This document shows, in pieces, positions 1 through 10,868 of a stretch of 64,000 nucleotides of DNA; the stretch's first letter is position 1; every line of letters starts with the position of its first letter. The stretch lies in NCBI GenBank assembly GCA_001939145.1, contig LSRX01000425.1, positions 257,102 through 321,101 of the forward strand. Direction: 5' to 3'. A program made the translations under genes and the position numbers. The stretch is from Symbiodinium microadriaticum (Eukaryota; Sar; Dinophyceae; Suessiales; Symbiodiniaceae). The notes beneath the pieces are model-generated. The model saw only the letters and a program-made list of their open reading frames with translations, was not told the DNA's origin and did not search any database.

Positions 1-59
1 CTACCACTACCACTACCACTACCACTACCACACCACTACCACTACCACTACCACTACCA

Positions 60-91
<32 letters not shown>

Positions 92-217
92 GCTACTACT
101 ACTACTACCACCACTACTACTGCTACTATCACTCCGACTCCGACAACTACCGCTACAGCTACAGCTACAGCTACAGCTACACCTACTGCTACTGCCACTG
201 CCACTGCCACTGCTGCG
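1..217. repeat. CTA/CCACTA microsatellite, tail of a minus-strand LINE
   Basis: The first 217 bases are almost pure CTACCA and CTA triplet repeats, grading into degenerate CTACAG/CACTGC repeats. On the minus strand this is a (GTA)n/(GTAGTGG)n tail directly after a decayed LINE. A similar tail follows the same LINE 3' sequence at 21,891-21,990, so the repeat is probably part of the element's 3' end. It creates spurious poly-valine reading frames that are not genes. Confidence 0.85.
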
Positions 218-299
218 CGACGCTTGATCCGGACAGCCGACCTCGGGGAGGTATACAGTTGCCCGTTTGCCACGGCACGCGGCTCAATGCATCCCCGAG

Positions 300-1160
300 G
301 ATGTGGAGTCGTATAGTCTTTCCGAGCCGCCGAGCCCGCAAGGCTCAGGCGTTGCAAGACGACCCTGTCCTGAGCTCCGCCGTACACAGGCCAGCCCAAG
401 TGGGAGCCAATGCCCAGGACCCTGGCCGAGTCGCTAACGGCGTTCGGTTCCAAGTGTTGTTGAAAATCTTGAAAGTCTCCTCGGTTTTGGGGAACGAATG
501 CGACCTTTTTAGCGTTGTCGTGCAAGCCAAGGTAGTTGCACCATAGCCGCCATTTGTCTTGTGCTCTTAGAGCAGCAGCCGCTCCATTGACAACGAGGCT
601 GCGGTTGTCAACGAAAATAGACAAAGCCATCTCATGGTCCTGTTGGAAACTCGCAGCAGCTTCGGCGAGCAGCAGGCAAAAGGCGAGCAGGGCCATTGGA
701 TCCCCTGTGGGATACTCTTCCCGATGATGATGCCGTTGGCATCGATATAAGGGCCGAGCAGAGTGTGCCGAACCTGTGTGCCCAAAACATGTCGCAGGAA
801 AGAAACCGAGGCCTCAGGGAACCCATAATGCAACAAGACGGCCAGGACGTGGTTCGCGTCGGCGAAGTCAAAGGCTCGTGTGAGATCTCTCGAGAGGAGG
901 CGGAAGACAGCGGCCTCGATCCATCGCTTGGGTATGGCTCCACGCATCGTTGGGGTGACGACCTCAGTCCAGCCTCAACATTCCAGGATGCAAGAGCATC
1001 GCATTGCAGATGATCCGGTTAAAGACCGAGGCAGCGGCGATGGGTTGAAAGTCGGAGGGTCGGGCATCACCTTCGTCTGGTTCGGCCTTGGCGATGAAGA
1101 CCTGCCTATAACACCTCAGCGCTGTAGGCAGACTGCCTCTCCTGAGCAGCCAGCGGAGCC
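300..1160 (-). pseudogene. LINE reverse transcriptase fragment
   Basis: In the coding direction, the segment near 1,130-980 has the RT start pattern AKAEPDEGDARPSDFQPIA, followed by LTRAFDFADANHVLAVLL (catalytic aspartate in FDFAD), then IPQGIQW, and finally IFVDNRSL, where the usual FVDD catalytic pair has become VDN. The parts lie in at least two frames. Loss of the second catalytic aspartate and the frameshifts both argue for a dead copy. The order of motifs is that of LINE reverse transcriptases. Confidence 0.7.
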
Positions 1161-1231
1161 TCCTTTGCGCTTTTGAGCCGAGACAAAGACGCATCATGGT
1201 CGTGCTGACCCCTCTTGTGCTTGACCGCAGG

Positions 1232-1310
1232 GCCATCAGCATCAGAGCATGTTGCATCAGAACGAAAAGCATCAGAGCATCTAGCATCAGAGCATCGACC
1301 AACAGAGCAT
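1232..1310. repeat. Short imperfect tandem repeat, about 15 bp unit
   Basis: Four to five imperfect copies of a unit close to AGCATCAGAGCATCT lie inside the LINE-0a remnant, upstream of its RT segment. It reads as DALML-like repeats on the minus strand and is probably a local replication-slippage expansion without its own function. Confidence 0.6.
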
Positions 1311-1337
1311 GCCGTGCGGCCTCTGGGGCTGGCAGGC

Positions 1338-1873
1338 TCAGCGGCAAGGGCTCAAACCTAGCGACGTGGCACGACTCTTAGCTGAGGAACCGCAGCGAGA
1401 AGATGCAGAAGCAGCGTCCGAAGCGAAGTCACTCAGGCGGAGAGAGGGCGCACCTCCCCTCATCGGGTCGCTAAGAGCTTCCCTGCCCTTGACGTTCAGC
1501 TCAACAGCACGCGACCACAAATCATTCTCACTAGCTCCTTGCACAAGCGTGTAATGACTGGTAGTCTCGTATCTAAGCACCGCATGCTTCTTGCCATCAC
1601 CGTGAATCAAGTGCAGTTTGCCAAAGTCCGTGACCACCCAGACGCGAGACGGCCCGCAGCTCCAAAGCTCCAGCCCAAGCTCCATTAGTTCCCTGCTCCT
1701 TGAGATACTCGTCCCAAGTAAACTGCGAACGCTCCGTCTGCATTGTGTCTGCCCAGCGCGACCCAGACCGGCTCAAGATCCTCAGACTGGTCCTTCATGG
1801 CAGCCACGATCCATTGACCTGTCTGCGCGAGCGCATATTGCCCGGGACACTCTCGTGGAGCCCCAAGTCCCAA
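1338..1873 (-). pseudogene. LINE segment upstream of RT, possibly a protease tail
   Basis: Two minus-strand frames (1,873-1,685, then 1,685-1,338) give a globular segment containing GKLHLIHGDGKKHAVLRY followed by SHYTLV. A similar layout occurs in the LINE at 23,869-23,465 (RAFVVMRYQDSRYDLL). The h-Y-x-L/V ending resembles the C-terminal part of OTU-type cysteine proteases, which another LINE in this window does carry, but I see no catalytic cysteine segment here. Treat it as an unassigned LINE-encoded domain. Confidence 0.35.
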
Positions 1874-1979
1874 GCAGTGGTAGAGGCAGCTGCCCTCGCC
1901 AACGTTTTCATGATCTTACCATGAGGTGGCAGCCAACCCTTTGCCTCCGCTTCCATGGGCAGAGTGGACTCAGCATCCT

Positions 1980-2950
1980 CTTCTGTACGCTCACGTTGCT
2001 TACTCCCGGCCTCCTGGAGCTTCGACTCGGCAGGACTGGCAGCACTGCGTCTGTCACTCGTCGTTCTTTTTGTGATCGCTTCTCAGCACAGGCCTTGTTG
2101 ACCCGACGAATGGCACGCGTGCCAGAACGCCGGGAGCCCGAAGGCTCAAGCGCGATCGTGCGTAACGGCAAGCGCTGCCGCACGGACCCCAGCCAGGTGC
2201 TCCAACCATCGCCGTCCATCGCGATGGGGCCATCCAAGACGTCAGCAAGGCAGTCAATCCATGCATGCGGGCGCGTGGGCGCAAAGGCCGGGCAGCGCCA
2301 ACACCAGTGCATCCAAGACGCAGCAGCACCTGAACGACAGTGAGGACAGGAAGGCGCCTGGCCAGTCCGAGCCCACCTGAAAGCCATCGAAGCAGCAGCC
2401 CCGACCAAGACAGCTCGCTGGTGAGCCTTGCTGATATGTCTGAGAGGTGAACTTGACACGGCCCTGACGACGTCACCACAGGCACCGATAAAACGACTGT
2501 CACGGCGAGAGGATTCCAGGAAAGACTGGAAACACTGCCGGCGCCAAGATTCACCCGCCAGGTGGAGTCCTCGGCCGCGGTCTAGTCGTCCGAAGGCCAG
2601 ATCGCCCAGGGCAGGATGCGTCCACTGTCAGGGCCCTAACTCTGCCTAGTCCAGCTCACGAAGGAAAAGGCGAACGTGTCCTTGCCAAGTGCCTCGCAGA
2701 GGTCGAAGCGTCAACCGCTGTCTGAAGCCGGCCTGCCAAACACGCCACAAATTGGGAGCTCCACAGAACACCGAATCGCCATGATGACCTTCAAGAAGAC
2801 GCTGAAGATCCGCAGAACCGATTGCATGCCCGAACATAGCAGTCTTGAAGGCCATCCAGTAAGCCTGGCAGTCTTGACCCTTCCGCTTGCCAGGGACCTG
2901 AAGGTCAGCCATCCCCTTGAAAACGTAGAGGAAACCAGCTGGCGCCACAA
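1980..2950 (-). pseudogene. LINE C-terminal region with CCHC motif
   Basis: The frame at 2,459-1,908 contains CPHC (codons at 2,337-2,348) followed by WMHWCWRCPAF, that is C-x2-C, His, Cys: the zinc-binding cluster usual at the C-terminus of LINE polyproteins downstream of the RT. The equivalent in the LINE at 25.8-26.3 kb reads CPYC...HVAWRCPGF. The flanking segment 2,948-2,646 (GTWQGHVRLFLRELD) matches the LINE piece at 26.3-26.5 kb (GTWQGRVRLLLR). I see no clear PD-(D/E)XK endonuclease residues here. Confidence 0.6.
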
Positions 2951-3039
2951 TCGCCTACGGGTGCAGAGCGAGACAGGCAACCAACGGAGCCGGCGCCCAC
3001 GGCACAAAGCCTGCATGAGTGGCCCTTTCCCTCGCGGTG

Positions 3040-4079
3040 GGCACAGAAGCTTGTCCACGACGCTGCCCCAAGCCGACACCGAGGATCCGGACCGAAGTCT
3101 TTTTCTTTCCCGGCATACGCCTATTGAAAACCTCCCTGCGCCGCTGAGCGCGAGGAAGGAGAGCCACAACTTGTCAAGGTTCTCCTGCAGACACAGACGA
3201 CGAGACCACTGGGTCGTGATCTGCATGCACAGCATCCACAAGGGCCCCAGCACAGTAGGAGGACAAACTGCGATCGTCCACGAAAAAGGATGCCCTGACC
3301 GTCGGCGCTGTAGCCGGGTCCCGAGCCACACAGGAGAGATAAGCGAGCATCCCCAAAATAGACATCGGGTCCTCTTGCGGCAAGGAGCTCCCTGCCCAGC
3401 TTGGCTGCGTCGATATAGCACTACGCCATGACAACCACCTGCGCTGTGAGGTCCACAGAGACCTGAGAGGCATCAAGGAAAGCAAACATCGAGCACAACT
3501 CTTCAGGATCGACCCAATCGAAAGCTTTAGCCAGGTCTAGAGCAGCGATGGTACGCTGACCGCTCATTACATCCGGAGGAACCCAGCGCTGAATCCAGGC
3601 GCGAGTTGAGTCGCGGCGGTTGAAAGCACGTGAGACCAACCTCCACACGGCACACTGAATGGTGATGGGCCGGACCTTTTCAACCTTTTTCCTCAGCGGC
3701 CGCCTCCGAAGGAAGGTGAACCTGCAAAGCCTCGCCCCACACAGACGGAAAGCAGCCGATCTCAAAGGGCCTTGTTCAAAAGCTCAGCGAGCTCGGTGAA
3801 GGCAGCCACTGGGGCCTCACGGAGCTCTGCAGGGTACCACCCCAATGGCCCACATGCAATGGCCTCGAAGCCCTTCCAAGCCAACGGTTCAGGCGCCACC
3901 GGCCAAGCAGTGAGCCACTGGTCAAAGGCCGGTCGGCTCCTATGCCAGACGTGCTGCCAGTAGCACGGAAGGAGGTCAACGGCCTCCATAGCCCTGAAGA
4001 CACCGTCGACGAGTGTTTGGGCCTCCACTTGACCCACGCTCTGCAAGAGGCCTCCGAACCACGAAGCCTGCTCCTCCAC
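3040..4079 (-). pseudogene. LINE reverse transcriptase
   Basis: The coding order is clear across three frames: 4,079-3,762 (thumb-proximal N-terminal part), 3,765-3,421 with KVRPITIQCAVWRLVSRAF and ALDLAKAFDWVD (first catalytic aspartate), and 3,485-3,174 with SLPQEDPMSILGMLAYL and FFVDDRSL, where both aspartates of the FVDD box are retained (about 3,273-3,284). Frameshifts separate the last two blocks. This is the polymerase that would copy the element RNA by target-primed reverse transcription. Confidence 0.75.
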
Positions 4080-4599
4080 TGATGCAGGCGAGCTTGCTCT
4101 TCCGCAGGCACCAACGCTTGAAGAGCCTCCTCAGCGATCACCAGCTGCTGAGCCCTGTCCTCGGTCCACTGAAGTGACGCTGGCCAGCTACGCCTGATGC
4201 GCTGGTTGAGGGAGGCTGGTGAGTGCACGCCACGACGAGCTCGTTCACGAAGCCTGCCAACAAGCTTGGCCAAACGCCTAAAGCGAAAGGAGCCTGGCGT
4301 AACACTGGCTCCCAAAGCACTTGGAGTGACCCGCTCAGCAAAGGAACCCTTGGCCCGAGGTCTGCGAGGATAGGCCGACCACTGGGAGCGCAGGCGGCAA
4401 AGGCGCCCTCAAGTTTTGAACACCAAGCCTTCCACGCATCATCAAGCTGAGCTTGATTGCCGATGTCACCGATGGAGGTGGCAGGACCAAAGTCCTGAGC
4501 GACCACTCTCCTCCACTGCGCGGGGTGGCAGTCGTCGGGCATCTGATACCTCCGACAAGGCCGCAGCTCAGCGCTACAGCGTCTGCGAGCCATGGGCAA

Positions 4600-5261
4600 C
4601 TGCAAACAGAAATGGACGACCCTGTGATCAGAGAGAGCCGAGCCATGCTGTGCCCTGACGTTGGCCGGTGAGTGCCGGAAAGGAGCGGGACTGGCCCTGA
4701 CCAAGCAAGGCTAGGTAGTCGGTGCATCTGCTAGAGGACCACCTAGTAGGCAAAGGCTCCCCATTCTCCATAGCAACGTACATGACACAGTCACCAGAGT
4801 TCTGAAGAGGATTTTCATCAAGTGTCGCATTGAAGTCACCGAGCACCGCCACCAGAAAACCCGCAGAGCTGGCCTCAACAACGTACTGCCCCAAACCGCC
4901 AGCAGCAACGTGGTCAGGGCGCTGCCACAGACCACAGACCCGCAGGTCGTTGCACTGCAGAGCGATGGCCTGGTGGATGTCACGGCAATGATCAATTGAC
5001 GGTACGCCTACCCCTGGAGTCCCTGCCGACACGAGCAGCAATGCTCCAGACACGGTAACCTGTCTTGCGACACTCATGGCCGAAAGCCACGTGGGTCTCC
5101 TGAAAGGTCAAGATGTCAGCACCGGCTAGCTGGCTCAAAGCACGGAAGGACATCCAGTGCCATTCAGTTGCAAGTGCAAAGCTGGAGCCTGGCACAGCTC
5201 GAGTCACCACTTGACACGTCCTCCTCGCTTCTCGGCCCTGGGCGGGGCTCAACACCTTCAT
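4600..5261 (-). pseudogene. LINE APE-type endonuclease
   Basis: The nicking endonuclease domain is recognisable in three frames. 5,261-4,992 has MSFRALSQLAGADILTFQETH (metal-binding glutamate in the FQE box). 5,077-4,628 has VLGDFNATLDENP (the GDFN box, about 4,830-4,845). 4,704-4,138 has ALSDHRVV (the catalytic SDH box, about 4,624-4,632). All three hallmark boxes are present in the right order, so the domain call is firm although the reading frame is broken. Confidence 0.75.
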
Positions 5262-5659
5262 GCACTAGGTCCAGGTCTCGGACCTAAGACTTGTAGACAC
5301 GCCTGCAGGGAAGAAGGCCTGAACCCCAAGAAGAGGCAGGAGGAACACAACCTAGGACCCTGGCAAGGCCTAAACCCCAAGAGGGACAAGGAAGTGCGAA
5401 GTGCAGCACCGAGCCGGTGGCGCCGTTCTTGCCGAAGTCACTCCTGGCATCACTGGCAGCTGAGGCCTCAAAAATTTGCAGTCGGCAGCCCTGGTAACTG
5501 AAGATACAAGCGGCTGCGGGCCTCTGATCCTGAAAACTCGTGCGACAGGCAGCACTCCGTTTATGACGCCGGTGGCGCCGTTCTTGCCGAAGTCACCCCA
5601 GCTAGGGAACACCACTGACAAACGGCCCACTGTTCACAGTCTCGATCCCAAGAAGGAGC

Positions 5660-5862
5660 AGATGCCGTCCTGACGACCTGCCAGGATGAGGCTCAATGTT
5701 CTCCTGAGTCAGGTCGCGCTTCCAAGCTTTGACACCTTTGTGCTGCAACTTAACACTAGCGGCTGCGTGAGCGATGCGGCGCCGCTCGCAGTTGGCAAGC
5801 TCCAGGCACTGGCAAGAGCACTGCGGCGAGCGGTGGAGGCACCCTTTCACGGGCTGGCACAC
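5660..5862 (-). pseudogene. LINE segment ending in 2A-like NIEPHPG motif
   Basis: Minus-strand reading gives ANCERRRIAHAAASVKLQHK, then WKRDLTQENIEPHPGR (codons of the PHPG core at 5,680-5,691). The same sentence occurs at 38.5 kb, where it ends HPGP, and a relative at 37.83 kb reads EGIHPHPGP. The pattern resembles the C-terminal D(V/I)ExNPGP signature of 2A co-translational separation peptides, which are known just upstream of endonuclease domains in some LINEs. Here the asparagine is histidine and the last proline is arginine, so activity of this copy is doubtful. Confidence 0.5.
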
Positions 5863-5895
5863 CGATAGGAGGTCAGCGAGCGACTCCTCACAGCA

Positions 5896-6470
5896 TCACC
5901 CACAGTGACCGGCCTTCACTGCAGCTTTAAGGCTCGAGCCATTATGCCAGCCCGCGAGACATCGCTGGCAAAACCAATGAGAGGCCTGCTTAGACCCAGT
6001 CGGTTTGGGCACGTAGCGAACAGCATGTCCGCGGCGGTTGAGCTGACGTATCAGATCCTCCTGCTTGCGACACCGCGCGATGCAACGCGACAGTCCTTGA
6101 GCGGCGCGCCGGCCGTCAGCATCACCACCAATTAAGGGCTCCAAGCAGGGCCCGATTGGCCTCAGCGACACTGCGTCCAGGGTGGAACTGCTCGAGATGT
6201 CTGGCAATCCAGCGAGCCCTGACCGCATCACGGCAAAAACCGCACTGCCAAGCGCCCATCCCGGCAGGTGTTCCCGGAGAAGTCTCCTGCCACTGGCCCT
6301 TGATTAACTTGCGAGACCTGGCCGTGCACCCAGGATGCTGCTTCCGCATGTGCTTGCACAGGTGACCTGACGCGCAGCGCCGCACGCGATCCAGCCACAG
6401 AACTCGCATGGCCAGGAGACCTCAGCGGTGCCATCCTCAGGAGCCTTGCGTTTAGCCGCGCCCGAGGTCG
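5896..6470 (-). pseudogene. LINE zinc-finger cluster
   Basis: Several Cys/His clusters follow each other in shifting frames: PCEFCGWIACG (6,450 region) continuing in another frame as GHLCKHMRKQHPG; then WQCGFCRDAVRARWIARHLEQFH (6,122-6,409 frame), a C-x2-C ... H-x4-H finger; then HWFCQRCLAGWHNGS with a distal GHC (5,896-6,231 frame). The last module is repeated at 38.8 kb. Such fingers are typical nucleic-acid-binding modules of the N-terminal half of LINE proteins. Confidence 0.6.
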
Positions 6471-6779
6471 ACGAGGAAGCCTTGCGACTGCGAGCCCTGG
6501 AGACGAAGGGGCCAGAACCTTGCCTGAAGCCTTTGAAGACGCCTTGCTGCGAACTGAAGCTTTCTCGCTGCGAGCAGTGGAAGCGTACGGGCCGGACTGG
6601 GAGCCGAAACAACCTCCTTGTCTGAGGCACCGCGTTTGCCATTCTGCGAACTAGCACGCACAGCACTAGAAGCAACTGAGGAAGCGTAGCGACTCGGAGC
6701 CCAGCCGTCCGAAACCTGCGAGGGTAGCGACCGTGGTCCGCTGCCACACTGGAAGCGCTCGCCACCTCCTCTCGGGAAG

Positions 6780-7640
6780 TGCTCCATGTCTTCGCTGTCC
6801 TTCAACAGATGAACCCACGGAGGCACCGTTTGGCCGGATTTCGGAAGCACCAACTGGTAGTGACCTGCAGCATACAGCATCATCGCGGCGCAGGATCCAG
6901 ACCTCTGGCCGTACACCACCGTCTGTGCCGTGGGAGAGACTTCATTGATGAACACGATGATCCTGCTCCGAAAACGGGCACCCACGTATCGTCGACGCCT
7001 CTTCAAAGCCTCGACATACTGATCCCAATCCTTCGGTGTCGGTCCATCTTCCAACCAGCTCAGCCTCCGGATCAAAAGCAATATACTCCTGATACCGCTG
7101 TGGCCGCTTGCAGACGAAATCAGCGAGCTCAGACCTAATGGTCCTGCCACGTGACCAAATCGTCTTGCTAATGGCATCCCAGGTCATGGAGTCCTTCTGC
7201 ATGCCGTAAGCAGCGCCGAACGAGTTATAAAAGCAAGCTCCTTGTCCGCCACACTTAACAATGCTGCACCACGCATGGTCACCCTTGTCGGTCTGGGACT
7301 TGGCCTTTTTCAGCGGTTGGTCACCACCATTGCCGGCTGAGGAGTTCTCCACGGGAGGAGCTGGGGCCGCCGCAGCACCGTCAGGAACAACGCCCATCTC
7401 AGCATCCTTGCCATCGGCGCCCTCAGCGTCATCGAGATCCCTGCCATCTGAAGGTTTGGACGAACCCTCTTCCTGCATGGCGACGTGGCCGCTTGGGGAC
7501 CTCAACGGCGCGGCTGGAGAGCTGTCTGCCAGGAGATCATCAACAAGAGCTCGCCAGCCATGCCGACCCTGCAATGCAGCAGGCAAGTCCTCGGCACTCC
7601 ACCCTACGGGCATGCCACGCAACCTCCAAATGATATCCAT
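6780..7640 (-). pseudogene. OTU-like cysteine protease domain of LINE-0b
   Basis: The frame 7,640-6,942 carries CGGQGACFYNSFGAAYG, which fits the OTU catalytic-cysteine box (D/G-G-x-C-x-F/Y-x-S/A; Cys codon near 7,233). The frame 7,177-6,452 carries FINEVSPTAQTVVYGQ followed by GHYQLVLPKSG, which fits the catalytic-histidine box (h-H-Y-x-x-V; His codon 6,860-6,862). The two halves are in different frames, with the crossover around 7,030-7,080. OTU enzymes cleave ubiquitin or polyprotein bonds; in a LINE the role is unknown. The protein is currently broken. Confidence 0.6.
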
Positions 7641-7699
7641 GGCCTCCTTGGGCCGGCCGGCAGCCAGGGGCTTTGCCGCCTCCTCGTTGGAACGCTAAA

Positions 7700-10309
7700 G
7701 GCAGCCCATCCCTGGAGGCTTGTTCTCTGGCGGCCTGCAAGTACTTTTTGCCCGTGGCGTCACCTGGATCAAGCCATCTGACGTGAGCATCCATCCGGCC
7801 TTCATGTCACCGGCGAGGTTGGTGACGAAGACCGCCGACTGCTTGCCACTGCTTGCAAGCACAGTGGCAACCTGACCTGTTGGAACTCGGAGCAAGCCTT
7901 GAAGAACACACTCCTTGCCCCTGGAGGAAGGCCCCCATGCCCCGACGGTTCAGGGACCTTCCACTTGAAAGAACTATGCACAGCCGGCAGGCGGTCCTTC
8001 ACGTAGGCATCCGGATTGTCACTGATGATCCTCCAGATGATCTCATCGAGGTAATCCTTCGGGACACTTGCTCGCAGCACCGTGAGGCTGCGATCGGGCG
8101 CCACGAAGGAGGATCGTCGCACCAAATCCAAGGCAGCTGGCATGACCTCGGTCAAAGACACCATCAACCACCTGTGAACGTCCTTGCGGTGGCCTCGTAA
8201 TCCAAGACAGTCGTCGCCGGGCGCGTGGTCCCTGCTATCTTGGCCTGGTCACGGACGCCATTGACCTGAGCGGCAGAAGAAGCCACCACAACGTCCCACC
8301 GCCACCCTCGGTTGTTCTCCTTCGCGAGGAAGCTAAGCGCACCTTTGGCCGAAGTCACGAAGAGCTGTGTGGTCAAGACGCCAAGGAGGAAGCCGCCGTC
8401 CCCACCGGAAGCAGCCGGAGCCGTAGGAGCCAGACCACCGCCCCTTCCGTCAAACTGGCGCTTGCCTTTCGCCTTGGCCGCGCCGTCGACAGAAAGAACC
8501 CTGCCTTGGCCACCAGCAGCAGTCTTGCCCTTCCCATCCGATTTGCCACCACATCCATCGGACTTGCCCTGCTTGCCCTTGCGTTTGCCTTGGCCACGCC
8601 AAGAAGACTGGAAACCACTATCGCCGGGAACGGCTGCAGGAGCTTTGCCATAGAAAGTCTGTTGCCCGTTTGCCTGGGCCTTGGCCTGGCGTTTCGCTGC
8701 AGCTGCCCGCCACTTTCGAGCCGCACGGCCGCCAAGTGGACAACCTGCTTCGCGAGCATCCACCAGCTGCCGCTGTCGCACGCCAATGTCGGCCAGCGTT
8801 GCCCGATCCACAAGCTTTCGCAAGGCCTTCAGAAGCTTAGCATCGCCATCAGCGCCAGTATCATTGCCCTTGCCCTTGCCTCTGCTCTTCGCAGTCGGGT
8901 GCTCCGTCTCGTCGAGCAGAGCCTTAAGCTTCTCAGCCAAACCGCCGCCCCGACAAAACACGCGCCAGGGAATCCATGAAGCTCCGTCCCAAATCATGCG
9001 ATCTCGCTTGGCATCATGCCCTCCATCGTCCAAAAAGTGCATGTCATTCTGACACATATCCTCAAACAAATTCAGCCTGGCACCTTCGTCATGACGGTGA
9101 TCGTCACGGTTGTCGTCAGATGCCTCACCCACGTCGAAGGAACCCTCAAACGAATTCTCCTCGCGGAACCTTGATAGCCAAACACCGGGAGGATCCCTCC
9201 CAAAAGCCCTGCTCCCGCTCGAACATCGCGATGTCGTTGGCGCTGTACATGTCCGGCGCAAAATGCACAAACTCTCCACCGGGTTTGGTCAACTCCCCTC
9301 CCACAAAGGCCGTTGACTCTGTGTTTCTTTCTCCGGCTTCTTCTTCGTCTCCTTCTGCCCCAGCGGCACTTGAAGGTGCCCCTGTTGAACTGACCATCGT
9401 GAACTTCCTCGGGAAGGTCGTCGGCCCACTTGCCATAGCCGAAGAAGCATGGCACACAGTATGTCAGGAAACAAAACCACGCCATAGCGAAGGCCCACGC
9501 CACCCAAAGGGGGGCCCTCATGCTGTCCATGATGATTTGTCTCCGGGTGGGAGCCCGGGTCCGCATGTGCCACTCGGAGGCCCATCCACACATGCTGTGA
9601 TCGCTTCGCAGGCCCCGCAGGCTTAGGCAGGACAAAGGACTCAGCGCGACGACTGTGAAACGGCTGGGCAGAAGGCTCTTGACGCCGCCGAGCCTCCTTG
9701 ACAATCGAAACCTCACTGATGTCCTCGGCGCCAACCCAAGGCGATGTCCCTCTGGAAAGATGACCCTTGAAGAGCCACACCACACCCCGGCTGCGAAGCT
9801 TCTGCTGGATCACAACCTGCCTAAAGCCAAGCTGGTCCAAATGGTCCTCAATGTCTCCAGCGCACCAGTGGTGTCTAGCACCGGTGCGCCTCCACACCGC
9901 GGGAATTGAGAACGAGGCGAGGATCTCCAGGAGAGAGCCTGATGCCCAACTGGTGAGTGCCAAGCGCGACGTGGTCGTTGCCGGCTTGTTTGCGAACGCG
10001 CTCAAGGCAGGTGGGCCAATTGAACCTTATGTGGCACCTTAAGCCCGAGCGAGGTCTTGTCACCCACGACGTCAGCGAACCATGGTCCCGTGAAGCCAGA
10101 CCGAGCCGGTGCACCAGAAGCTCTGCACAACTTTCGGTGGCTTTTGCACTGGCAACTCTGATCATGACAGCAACGCGGTGCTCTCCAACTTTCTTGGCGC
10201 CGAAAGTATCAAGAATACTCGTTGGCGGCACTCCGCTTTTACGTAGGCGCAAAGCCTTCGCCCTGCAAACCCATGGTTTGCATCGAAGCGCCATCAATCT
10301 CGCCAGCAA
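7700..10309 (-). pseudogene. LINE N-terminal region, basic Gag-like part
   Basis: Minus-strand frames 10,309-9,875, 10,005-9,289, 9,279-8,164 and 8,167-7,802 together cover this stretch. The longest, 371 residues (9,279-8,164), has a low-complexity basic core rich in Gly, Lys and Gln (about residues 150-290: GKGKGND, GQGKRKGKQGKSDG, GKGKTAAGGQG), as expected for an RNA-binding Gag/ORF1-like region. The first part contains GTHQLGIRLSPGDPR, which recurs as GNYQLGIRMSPKDAR near 39.1 kb in the other LINE. No enzyme motif was recognised. Confidence 0.5.
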
Positions 10310-10545
10310 CCAATGCCATCGTCGCTGCCGTCGCGTCCTCTACCGAAATACACTGCTCCCACAGCACCAGCCACTGAATACCAACCGCAAAGGCAAAGCC
10401 ACTGCATCATAGTGGCCCGTGCGCAAACCCAAGCACAGGCCTCTCTATCCTTGATGCTTTGTCTCCCAGCCGCCGAAATGGGCAGGATCGCGTGGACCAC
10501 GAGGAGGTGCATCTGCCCACGCAGCAGTAGCAGTAGAAGCAGTTG

Positions 10546-10585
10546 TTGTCGTCGTCGTCGTAGTCGTCGTAGTCGTCGTAGTCGG
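10546..10585. repeat. GTCGTCGTA microsatellite in LINE 5' region
   Basis: Short run of GTCGTCGTA units. Longer versions lie at 24,729-24,804 and 40,350-40,425 in the same position relative to a LINE start and a RuBisCO 3' end. Confidence 0.8.
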
Positions 10586-10868
10586 AGTGGGTAGTGGTAA
10601 CGACAGGAGTAGCAGTCGTGCAGTAGGTAGTGTGTAGTGGGTAGTCAGTATGTAATGATCGTCGTGGTAGATGGTAGTAGGTAATAGTGGTCACGTTCAC
10701 GAACTCATACTGCCAGCAAAGCTTCGGGACAAGAAAATGATTCGCGGGAATTTGAAACTCGGCACGAGTAAGCAAGAGCGTGACCAGCTGCGGTTCAATG
10801 CGTCGCATAACTTCGGGATCGAGAAGAGAAACCAAATGTAGGGCTAAAAAACCAGCCGAAGTCTCCGC
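10586..10868 (-). other. 3' flank of RuBisCO array / LINE 5' junction
   Basis: Non-coding. Downstream of the RuBisCO stop codon the sequence (for example around TTTGAAACTCGGCACGAGTA) is shared with 24,880-25,128 and 40,500-40,749, each time between a RuBisCO terminal exon and a LINE 5' end. It probably contains the 3' UTR and the LINE promoter region; the exact boundary is not visible from one alignment by eye. Confidence 0.5.

Larger units (their letters stand above)
218..1880 (-). mobile_element. Decayed LINE, 3' half (LINE-0a)
   Basis: Minus-strand remnant of a non-LTR retrotransposon. From 5' to 3' (high to low coordinates) it holds an unassigned upstream segment, reverse transcriptase pieces in different frames, and a 3' end that is nearly the same as 21,990-22,200 (shared block around CTTGATCCGGACAGCCGACC). 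No endonuclease sequence is visible between the upstream segment and the RT, so an internal deletion is likely. Several frameshifts and stops make it non-functional. The upper boundary against the neighbouring LINE near 1.9 kb is approximate. Confidence 0.7.
1900..10590 (-). mobile_element. Near full-length LINE, decayed (LINE-0b)
   Basis: A minus-strand non-LTR retrotransposon of about 8.7 kb directly downstream of the RuBisCO array. In coding order it shows a 5' GTCGTCGTA microsatellite (10,546-10,585), a long basic region (about 10.3-7.7 kb), an OTU-like protease (7.6-6.8), C2H2-like fingers (6.4-5.9), a 2A-like NIEPHPGR motif (5.69), APE-type endonuclease (5.26-4.6), reverse transcriptase (4.1-2.7) and a CCHC C-terminus (2.35). 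Frame changes between nearly all domains show it is not translatable as one protein now. OTU proteases in LINEs are known from the Dualen/RandI group of algae; affiliation here is inference. Confidence 0.75.

Noticed and set aside
25-696. A 223-residue frame ending in a long poly-valine run
   Set aside because: The valine run is a translated GTA/GTG microsatellite; only the upstream RT-like part is meaningful.
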